Shown here one piece after another: positions 25,001-37,000 of a stretch of 64,000 nt of DNA; position 1 is the first letter of the stretch, and every line of letters begins with the position of its first letter. The stretch lies in the NCBI RefSeq assembly GCF_021869535.1, contig NW_026262740.1, forward strand, positions 248,001 through 312,000. Direction: 5' to 3'. The notes under the pieces were generated by a model. That model saw nothing but the letters and a program-made list of their open reading frames with translations. It made no database searches and had not been told where the DNA came from. The position numbers and the translations under genes were made by a program. This DNA comes from Mytilus californianus. Lineage: Eukaryota > Mollusca > Bivalvia > Mytilida > Mytilidae.

Positions 25001-28000
25001 TCCAATTTGTGAGCCGGCATGACATAAAAATGACGATTCAAAGAATTCAACTTTATATATAACTTATTTATATAGGACAATGGTGTTGATTAAAAATAAC
25101 ATCATTCCAGGCCCATTTGTTTTCCACATAATTATTACTACAGATAATTACCAAGTTCTGGGTCGAAGGGTTCAAAAAGAAAGATTTTGAAAGCAGAGAA
25201 AACTGTGCACCTAATGACCAGCATGACATTATTAGATGACAAAACGAAAAATCTTACAATTCAGGCTAAAAATAAGGCTAAGGTACTTTGCTTCAGTCAC
25301 GACCCCATGATGTCCCGGGAGTATTCTAGTATATATTATATATACAGGTAATGTGTAGTACACATGCACGAATAGAGTTATTTTTCATTATTACGGTAAT
25401 TTATGTTGATAAAAATGAGAATATGTAGTATTATTGGCAATGAGACAACTATCCACCAGAGTCCAAATGACTGAATGTTAGCAACTTTAGATCACTGTAT
25501 GAACAGCTTTCAACAATGAGCAAAACTGATACTGCATCTAGCAAGCTATAAAAGGTCCTGAAATGACAGATGTTAAACAACTCTAATTTACGTAAAAGAC
25601 ATTAAACGAAAAATAAATATGATAAACAACAACTATTATATTCCACTCCAGTTGTTCACACGATATATATATATATATGTAAGTTTGGTTAATCATTGGA
25701 GATTAAATTGATGTTATCATTTTTTGCCTGATTGGTAAGCCAATATTTGATGGATGTTTTACAAAAAATATATGCTGTTTTTGTCTCGCTTGGCGGAGTC
25801 AAAAAGCGAGGCATAAGTATGCTGTTTCTGGCGTTGGTGACGACAGCGGCGTCAACAATGTATTAGTTTGTGATTAGGTCTAGTTTATAGTGAACCACGA
25901 GTGGTAAGTCGATGATATTTTGTATGCAATTGTATTAGTATTGGCACATCTCATTACCATGGAGATTATTTGGTCCCGCCCCCTCAGTTATGGTTTATTG
26001 ACTTAATTTGAAATTCTTGCTTAGTCTTCATGTATTAGTTTGTGATTAGGTCAGTTTATGGAAAACCACTAGTGGTAAGTTAATTATGATTGGCATGCAG
26101 TTGTATAAGCATTGGCATATCTCATTTCCATGGAGATTATTTTGCCCCGCCCTCTGAGTCATGGTCTATTGACTTTTAAATTTTTGCTTAGTTTTCATGT
26201 ATTAGTTTGTGACTAGGTCAGTTTATGGGGAACCACTAGTGGTAAGTTCATGATAATTGGTATGCAGTTGAATACACATTGGCATATCTCATTTCCATGA
26301 AGATTATTTGGCCCTGCCCCCTCAGTCATGGTCTATTGACTTTGAAACTTTTGCTTAGTTTTCATGTATTAGTTTGTGATTAGGTCGGCTTATGGGAAAC
26401 CACTAGTGGTAAGTCAATGATGTTTGGTAAGCAGTTGTATTAGCATTGGCAATTCTCATTACCATGGAAATTATTTGACCCCGCCCCCTCAGTTATCGTT
26501 TATTGACTTTAAAATTTTCTTAGTTTACATGTATTAGGTTGTGTTTAGGTTTTTTAAAAGGAACTACTTATGATAAGTCAATGGTATTTGGTATGTGTTG
26601 TATTAGCATTGGCACATGGAGATTGTTTAGCCATGTACCTTTAGTCATAGTTCATTGACTTTGAATATTTGTAAATCTTACATGTTAAAGTGTTGCTATT
26701 TTAATTTCAACATTTGTATTATCGAAATTACTAAAAAGCAAGACATATCTCTGTGATTACAGTTTATATTTTTTTTATTACAGCAACTGTATTCCAAGAG
26801 TCTGATGGCTGATAATGTATTACAGGATTTTATCATTCAAGCAACATCTTAGAAGGATAAGTGCAAATGTATGAAGGAAGCCTTGGGTACAAATAGAAAT
26901 TACAGCAATTACATGCAGGAGAGAACTCTTAAACATTATTAACAGACATGTCGTCATTATATGGGAGTGGTATATTTAAGAAATCTAAAACACATGAAAT
27001 AAAATATTGTGTATATTATTTCAACCACAAGTACTCTCAGAATATAATACAATTCAAATTCAAATTATTGTGTCAACATGACAATTATAGTCTAAAAATG
27101 GAAAATGCATGTTTTAAACTGAATTTTATATAAATATTTGAAATAACAAGAATTTTTAGTCTATTGTGCAGCCAAACTTTGAGATCTTCTAATGGTATAT
27201 GCCTGTTGTTGGTCAACATTTGTTTTCTTTTTTCCTAAACCTTATTAAGATTGGTGTTGAAATGAAAAAAAAACTGAAATACATATATGAAATAAGAAGG
27301 AAATGGTTGTAAATAACAGCAAGACTTTCAATATGGTATATGTCATGATCTACTTAATTAACCAGAGTCTATACCAATCAAAGAGCTTCCATCAACACCA
27401 AATTCTTTAAATATTTTTTTTAATTAGGATGAGACTTTAGACAACCACTGAAAAGGTTCCTGGCTTGAAACAGGCACATGAATATGTGGCAGGGTGAACT
27501 ACTTTTTTCCTCAAAACTTTCAAAAGAAAAATTGGCATCTTTTGCAAGTAAGACAATTTCCACAATATGATTGCATTGTCTCATGACTGATAACCACAAA
27601 ATGACTTGTACATACATATTAAAAATGAAATACACATCAGTGCATACATATTCTATAAATGAATCACTAATCCTTACATCACTTTTAAAAAAAAGTATGG
27701 AGACTTGACCATAACCGAAAAAATTCTAGGAGTGAACAAAGGTGACCTGGATATTTGCTTGCCTTCTTTGTTTTATTGCATCCTATTTCTTGCATTGGAG
27801 ATATTGTGAGTTTGGAGATAGATTAATATTTTTATGCCCCCGCCGTAGCGGTGGGGGCATTAAGTTTTACCCTTGTCCGTCTGTACGTACGTACGTCCGT
27901 CCGTACGTCCCAAAATTGGTTTCCGTTCTCCAACTTGAGTTTGCCTCAATTAAATGTTATGAAACTTATACACAATGCTTATTACCACAAAACACAGATC

Positions 28001-31000
28001 AAGTTTGAATTTTGGTGCTGTCACTTTAACCGTTCTAGAGTTATGCCCCTTTACAAATGGAAAAATTGCAAAATATTTAGTTTCTGTTCTCTAACTTAAG
28101 TTTGCCTCAACCAAATGATATGAAACTTATTCGAAATGCTTATTACCACAAAAAACAGATCAAGTTTGAATTTTGGTGGCATCACTTTAACGGTTCTAGA
28201 GTTATGCCCTCTTATAAATGGAAAAATTTCAAAATTTTTAGTTTCCGTTGTCTAACTTAAGTTTGCCTCAACCAAATGTTATGAAACTTATACACAATGC
28301 TTATTAACACAAAATACAGATCAAGTTTGAATTTTGGTGGTGTCACTTTTACTGTTCTAGAGTAATGCCCCTTTATAAATGGAAAAATTGCAAAATTTTT
28401 ATTTTCTTCTAAATATCAAGTTATGTTTTAAATTGGAGTTATCTTCCTTTGTCCATGATTATAGTTGAATTAACTACAATCAATGCTTTATACAATACAA
28501 TGCAATGTTTAATTTTGACTTCCACTGATAAAACACAGATCAAGTTGAATTTGGGTAGTGTCACTTTAACCATTATTGAGTTATGCTCCTTTATAAATCG
28601 AAAGATTCCATTCTGTAACTTAAGTTTTCACCAACCAAACATTATGAAACATATACACAATATTCATTACCACAAAACTAAGATCAAGTACAAATTTTTT
28701 GTTTCTGTTTTCTAACTTTAGTTTTCCTCAACCAAATGTTATGAAACTTATACACAATGCTTATTACTACATAATACAGATTAAGTACGAAATTTGGTGA
28801 GAACACTTTTACCATGCTTGAGTCATGTCATTTTATAAACATAAAAATTGCTGAATTTTTAGTTTCCGTTCTCTAACTTTAGTTTGTCTGAACCAAATGT
28901 TATAAAACTTATACACAACCATTCTAGAGTTATGCGTGTTTACAAATAGAAAAATTGCTGAATTTTTAGTTTCTGTTCTCTACTCAAATTAGCCTCAACC
29001 AAATGTTATGAGACTTACACACAATGCTTATTACCACAAAACTAAGATCAAGTTCAAATTTGGGTAGCGTCACTTTTACCGTTCTTCAGTTATGTCCCTT
29101 TATAACTATATGCTCTGCAAAAGGGGGGGCATCATCTGTGTCCACATGTGGACACTATCCACATTTCAAGAAAGTAAAATATAATGGAAGTATGAACACA
29201 TAGTCAAGACCAAGAAGAATATTTATATATATCAAAATAGAATGTGTACTAGATTAGCATTAACTTATCTAAAATATGCTCAAATACTGTGAATTTGTGT
29301 GATTGATGTTCAATTCACCTTAATTTCATTTTAGAAAAATTAACATGAAAGCTTGATTCACGTTAGTTTCACATGAAAAATTTAACATGAATTTCATGTT
29401 AAAGCTCAATTCACATTAATTGCACATGAGTTTCATGTATAAGCTTGTTTGAGGTGAATCGCACAAGAATTTTACGTGAACAAAATTTGCCTGTGTATAT
29501 ATATAGAAAACACATGTATAACGCATGTGTTAGAACACATGTAATTCCCATGAGAACTAAGATACATGTCAACAATCATGGTATTGGACAAATAGGACAT
29601 TTTGAAAAATATTTAATACAGGCATCATGCCTTTTACATGCAGTAATCACGCATGTATTACAGGTGTATTTCCTTACGCATGTAATTCACATGTGAAACG
29701 CATGATCACATGTGTTTATCATGCGTATCACATGTGTTTTTCACACATGTGTCACATGCGTGGCATGAAACGTCTCTTTCACATGCGTTTTGCCAGTGTA
29801 CATGTAACTAATACTTCCTGAACGTTAATAATTAATGTAGTTTCATATAATAAAACTGTTTGATTTATGACTAAAAAGAATTTGTCTTCCGTAGAATAGC
29901 CATTAATATTAACAACGTATTTCATTTAAAATAAAATAACATTGTAGTGAAAGAATAACAATTACATGTACCTGCATTAGGGAAATACAAATCAGCGGAA
30001 TATAACTTATACTGTAAAACCGTAACCTGATTCATAGACGCATGTTCATTAAGCACTTTCGTTTCTTACATTTGCAGGTTATAAATACGTCTTTCAGCCG
30101 GATTTTAACAGAGCAACATGTAGTGTAAAACGATATCAGCCTTTTATTTTCGGAACAATAGGGAACAGTGACTGCATCTTTCAAAAATCATTTTGCAACG
30201 ACCTAGGTCAGGAGACGTATGAAAACGGCAACTCTACGGTCGACAGATCATGTATTTGTAATACAGATAGAGGATATTCGTTTGTCAGGAACTCGAAAAA
30301 ACAATGTTACTGCAATCCGTCAACTGAGGATTGCTCTTGCTATCTCGGAATAAATCCATTCAACGAAACGGTTGGACTAAAAGGTATATTACTATTCTAT
30401 TTTTGATTGATTGATTGATTGTTGTTTGCTTAACGTCCAGTGGCAAATATTTCATGCATGTTCAGGACGAGAACAAATTAACAATTAATACAATAGGTAG
30501 GTACTGTAATTGGGGCCGTCCGGGATGATGGTCGGGGAAATTTAGACTGCCACTGGAAAATGAGGATATAGTGGATAGGGACAGAAATTTGGCCTTGCAA
30601 CAGGCCACCTACGGACCCCTCAAAGAGTTGTTGCAACGGTTCTTAACGTGCAGAGAGCATGGCACTCTCTCTATTCGAGGCATCGGATTTAACGTCCCCA
30701 TTCTGACCGGACGTGGCTGCGTACTTGATACATCCCGCACAACCAAACGGACGCCCCACTTTGGCAAGGGTTTTACTGCCGGTCGGAAGACGAACTGTAG
30801 TGACCATATTAATCTTCCCCAGTCACCCTTGGGGGTCTATTCTATTTTTGTCAGGTTTAAATACTATCAATATGCAAATAAAAACAATGGAGCTGTCTCT
30901 CTATTTATTGATGAAGCCAACAATATGTTATTAGATTTATATTTAGGGTATAGTTTAGCATCCCATTGACCAATATTTCATTATCGTAATTTTCAATAGA

Positions 31001-34000
31001 AACGTAACAGCATCTAAATAATATTACTTAAATTCATTAATATTTTATATATTAAATTCTTTTGTCTTCTGATTAAATTTTTGTCAGTAAATATTCAGGC
31101 TAACTTTCATCAAACTTTTTTACATAGATTTTAGCCTGTTTATCTAAAATCCGTTTAAGGAGTAAGGTTGTAATTTTTAATATAATAAGGCATTTTTTCT
31201 ACTAATGGGTCGATTCCAGTGCCGGTGAACGTTTAGTACCCAGGATATTTCCAGCCAAGAAGTCAGCACTTTTGTGTTGCTATCAATTATCATTGCAACG
31301 TTCATTTTTATGTACATTAACTTTTTATTAAATGTTGAAATATTCGAAATACTAAGGATGTTCTTCCTCCAGGCATAAATATGGAAACGGTGGGTCAATG
31401 ATTGCTACTATTACAATTTCATAATTATCTAAGTAATATAATTTTAATATAAAGAAAACATACCCTTCGTGTATGTTTACAACCAACAAAAAATAGTGCA
31501 ATGAAAACAATTGAGTGAATTTGCATACATGCTGGTTATCGAGATTGTGCAAACTAATTTGTTACCGAACATAACAATAACTGAAGGGAAAAGTTCCGTA
31601 TATCCATGTGTAAACCACGTACAGAAGGTAAACATTTTATAGGAAAAACAAACTTCTCAATTATTTTTTTCAGATATGAAATGCTATGATGACATGAATA
31701 TGACAAGTAGTCGTTACTTAGGAGATAGGCAAGTGTGTGTTTGTCCCTAAAATTATGTCTTTGTTATGTTCATTTATTACTGTACATGAATCTAGATATA
31801 GCTAATATCTTTGAATATTCAAATTGGTCTAGCTCTGTATCATTTAAGTGGGACTCACAAAAATCAAGACTAAAATTGCTTGACCACTTATCAGATGAAA
31901 CTGTTTTAAACAATATTTTAGACTGTGAAATGCAAAACTTCAGTACTGATCAAAGAGGTGTTGATGATGAAATAAATAAACTAACAACTATTCTTTGTAA
32001 TTTATCTGAAAATTAGTGTTTAATTAAAAGAAAAAATTTTTAAGAAAAGCAAACCAAAAAAATAGACAACCATGCTCAAATATTGCAATAACAGATTTAA
32101 AACATTAAATAAATGCCATCTGGAGAAAAAGTAATTCCATGTAATAAATCATATAAAACTAGATATTGTAATCTTCTAAAAACTTTTGAAAGGATGGTTA
32201 AACAAAAAAGAAGCTAAATATAAAGCAGATGTAATTAAAAAACTTGAAAACTCCTCAAAAAATAATTCAGAAGAATATTGGAAAGTTGTTAAAGAAATGA
32301 AAAAGACCCAAAAACATGAAGATAACTCTGAAAAAAAATATTTAAAACTAAGAAGAGTTAGAACAACATTTTCAAAACCAAGGAAAATGCTCTACTGTCA
32401 ACAAAGAATTTCAAAAACATTGAAGAAAATCTGCTATAAATAAACATCACTGACACACCTTTTACACCGTCAGAGGTTAAAATTGTTATACATGAACTAT
32501 AAACAGGCAAATCTTCAGGACATGACAAAATTTTAAATGAGATTATTAAATTCACTAGCCCTGTTACACTTTCACAAAACTTTTCAATTCTGTACTTAAA
32601 TCTTGATGCTATCCCAAATTATTGGAAAATTCATATATAATTCCAATTCATAAATCAGGAGACAAATATGATTTAAATAACTATAGAGGAATTGCATTAA
32701 TGAGCTGTTTGACAAAAGTATTAAGTGCATTGTTGAATAATGGACTCAATAAACTGTTGGAATCCAAATATAACCACTCGCAGTTTGGATTTCGAGAGAA
32801 TCATAGAACTTCTGATAGCTTATTCATCCTTAAATCTATTATAAATAAATACCTTCATAAAAATAAAAAGAAAATATACATTATTTTCATTGACTTTAAA
32901 AAAGCCTTTGACTCTCTTTGGCTAATGTGTCAATTGTGTAAACTAGGAGTTGGTAAACACATCTTCAACAGTATTACAGCACAATTCAATTATACAGATG
33001 GTTCTTTCAAACATAAAAATTAGACATTGTAGTACAGATAAAGATGAAGAACAAGGAAATTCTTTAAGCTCCACACTATTTAATAGTTTATTAATAAATT
33101 AAGTCAGATATTTGAAAAGGCAAAACTGTACCCCTGTAAAACTTATAAATTCAGACATAGGAAGTCTCCTATTTGCAGATGATTTAATTATATTATCAGA
33201 AAGTGAAAATGATCTGCAAGAAAGTTTGAAGAGTCTCTCTGAATATTGTGATAAATGGCAATTAACAGTTAAAATTAAACAATCTAAAACCATTCTACAA
33301 ACTAAATCCCCGTAAAATAAATAAACCCTTTATTTTTAAATTTAAAGGAAAATATCATGAAAAAGTTTATGACTATAAATACATTGGATTTGTTAAAACA
33401 TCCAATGGCAGTTTAACTAGTTATAGTTCATATCGTGCAAAAAAAGCAAGAAAAGTTTTATTTGCTATCAAATATTACTCATCAGGTTTTGAACAACTTC
33501 CTGTGAGAGTGTCCTGCAACCTTTTTGAAACATTGGTTATACCTATTCTAACATATAATAGTGAAATATGTTATATGGACACTTGTATTCAATTTTATAG
33601 AGCTAAACTGTGCGCTAACAAAAATAACTTAACACCAGATGTCATTCATTTCATTGATAAAACTATTTTAGAAAAAAAAACAGCTGCATTTTGTTAATCA
33701 AGTACCGGGAACGAAAAGAAGCAACACAAAATCTAGCTTTGAAATCTAGAATCAAAATCTAAAATGAACTAGGACTTTTGCCAATAAAAACTTTTATAAA
33801 AACCCAAACCATGATGTACCTATCTAGATTAAATAATGAAAATCAAAACCCACTTCCTAAATGAAGCAGTTAACCTAAATCAACAATTAGATACTGAAGG
33901 AACATACTCTTGGTATACCTTTGCAAAAAATGTGTCACAAGAAATAAATATTACCATCAAACTTATAGAAGAAACTAAAGTTTTAAAACAGACTAAAAGG

Positions 34001-37000
34001 TTAAAACCCAAATTAAAAACAAAATGTTCTATTAACTATTACCAAACTATTATTAATGATAAAATAAACAACCGTAATGTAAATAATAAAATATATCTAT
34101 ACAAACTTCTTAAATCTAGTATCAATAATCAAATGGAATATAACATGTATCTTATCATTGCTGAGTTTATCTTATGTTTGTTTTGTGTCTGTATTGCTAT
34201 GACCAAAATTGTTTTTTGTTTGTTTTGCAATAAAGAATAATATATATAAGTATTATGTTTCTTTGGATTCATTAAGAAAAACATACATCTGAGTTGTAAT
34301 GTTGCGCAAATGACTTTCGATTCCAAAATTTATATCAATACCAAACGGATGAAGGTGTATTAGTGTATGACAACAAAAAGTGCCTGAAATTTCATTCGTT
34401 TAACTTCTGTGTAAATCATAAAAGAAAAGTCCACAAAAAACTCAAGAAATGTACATTTCATAACAATTGAGATTACTAAATGTTTTTATGAATATTTCTA
34501 TAATTTGATCTCTGTACAGAAGTCTGCGACAATAGCCATGTGTATGTGTTCTCTTTACAGGTTTAATATATCACGGACAATAAAGATCATTGAGTTTGAC
34601 AACTACAAATACAACCTAAACTATGCTCATATAAGTAAGTTAAAACCTGGTATAGAAAAATCAATCAAAAATAACAAAGTAATTTATACATAATATAATC
34701 GAGTACTTTTTGCTTTGCATTGTGAATGTTGTGCAAGTGTTCATCGTTACTAAATTAAAAGAAAGAAAGAAGACACAATAATCTTAAAAGCCTCGTGAAT
34801 GCAATTTTATGTTTAACAATTATAAATTTTTAATGCCCTTTCAGAATTATGAAAGATGTTTACAATGGTCACAAAACATATCGTTATTGAAAATATAAGG
34901 AGTACGAATAAGTCGTGTATATTTTATACATTGTCATAATATGAGAATATAGTAAATGTTTAATATTAAATGTTAGCTCATTCCGAAAATCAAAGACTGC
35001 CACAATATTTCCTTTGAAATCAGTTTTATAATGTTTATGCCCAACGTCACTTTATGCAGACCACATGATTTTATCAATAACGTTTACCATTAAAGCTTTA
35101 ACTAATATATCATTAATTAAATTGTTTATTGTCCCAAGGGTGACTGGGAAATATACCAATTGTCGCTTGTGGTCTTCTTCGACCGGGGGTAATACCTTTC
35201 CAAGGTGGGGCGTCCATACGACTGTGCGGGATGTACAAGTACGCAGCCATGTACAGTCAGAATGGGAACGTGAAATCCTATGCCTCGTGTATAGAGTGCC
35301 ACGCTCAGCACGTACAGAACCCTTGCAACAACTCTATGAAGTGTCCGTAGGTGGACAGATGCAAGGCAAGCATTCTGCCCCTATCCAATAAAACCCTTAT
35401 TTTCCAGTGGCAGTTAAAAATTTACCTGACGTAATTCCGGACGACCGCTATTACAGGACATACTTTTTAATCAATTGACTGTTGGTTGCTTAACGTTTAG
35501 TGGCAAATTTTTTCATTTATGTTCAGGAAAGAACATTGGTGGTTGACTAACGTTTATTGACAAATATTTCATTCATGTTCAGGACGAGAACAAATTAACA
35601 TAAACTACAACAGGTAGTTTCTGTAATAAGAGTCCGTCCGGGATGAAGGTCGAGGAAATTTGGATTGCCATTGGAAAAAAAAAGTAATCGCATCCACTTC
35701 GGCAAGTGTTTTACTGCCGCTCGGAAGACGATGTAAGTGACCATATATCTATCCCAAGTCACCCTTGGGGATTCCTTGACTTCACAATCGAAGAACACTT
35801 ACTCCTTTCCAGAGTTCAAAGATTGCTTTGAATCAATTGTAAAGAATATAATTTGTAGTGAAGGAAAGATAACTTATGTTCCCGAACAACCTATTCCGAC
35901 GATCACAATTGACCAAATAAGGGAAAAATTGTTAAATAAAAGTCGATATATCATATGTTTACGACAAAACAGATACAAAGATTGTGATTTTTGATTCACC
36001 AGACGCTTGATTCGTTTACAAAAGACATAACTTCACTTTCCGCTATATAAATGATGTTCTCTCACTAAAAAATTCTAAATTTGGTGACTATGTTGAACGC
36101 ATCCCGTCGAATTTGAGATCAAGGATACAACAGATACAGTTTAGCCTACATCATATCTTAACTTACATCTACAAATTGACAATGATGGTTGGTTGAAAAC
36201 AAAATTTTGCGACAAAAGAGATTATTTCAGCTTCCCAAGTGTAGAAACATTCCAGCAGCACCAGCATACGGAGTATAAATCTCCTAGTTGCTCATCACAA
36301 GGAAGCTATTAAACCAAGAGTTCTAAGTGGTGAAGTTGAAATCATCTCTTCGTAAATTTTACGGACGCCATCACGAGTTGGTTGACCGTCATGGAAGTTT
36401 TTGACCCCTAATTGGCCCGATACCACAATTAATGACCCCGCTTTTCGTTGTCTAAGAACATAGTTCCCTAAAATTAAAGTGTATTTTTTCTTTATTTTTT
36501 CTATTTCCCTTTCTCGTTCATTTCTAAGTTTTTATGGGGTTGTAATGAAAGAAGAGAGCTGAAATAAATTTTTTTGGATGTTGTATTTTAACTGATTTTG
36601 ATATGGAAATAAATAAAGGCAATAGTAGTATACCGCTGTTCAATAATCATAAATCCATTTAACTGATTTGATATGGAAATAAATAAAGGCAATAGTAGTA
36701 TACCGCTATTCAATAATCATAAATCCATTTAACTGAAACAAATCCGGGTCACAAAGAGTGATTAGGTCAGGTGCAAAAAGGTAATATTTACAGTTTTAGG
36801 AACATCTCTTGACTTGTCCAGAGGGGTATGCATGTGCATTGGCTAAATTTGTAAGATGTTAGGGTGCAATCTTTCTGAATGTTGGATATATTTTTGGACT
36901 AGTACTGTTCGTTACACACACAAACATTTGGACAAAACGATAAGGTGAATTTTTTTTAATGAGACAACACGTTATAAAGAACTAATGAAGGAATTTAAAT

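Noticed and set aside
34355..34468. Lys-rich reading frame continuing after the proposed exon 4 donor (YDNKKCLKFHSFNF...)
   Set aside because: It runs into a stop and no donor there joins exon 5 with a sensible codon; earlier donor use fits better. Not excluded as an alternative end giving a secreted form.
35737..35994. 85-codon frame ending in CLRQNRYKDCDF
   Set aside because: It begins inside a SINE copy and has no matching splice site. Possibly the upstream part of the reverse-transcriptase remnant, but no motif supports this.
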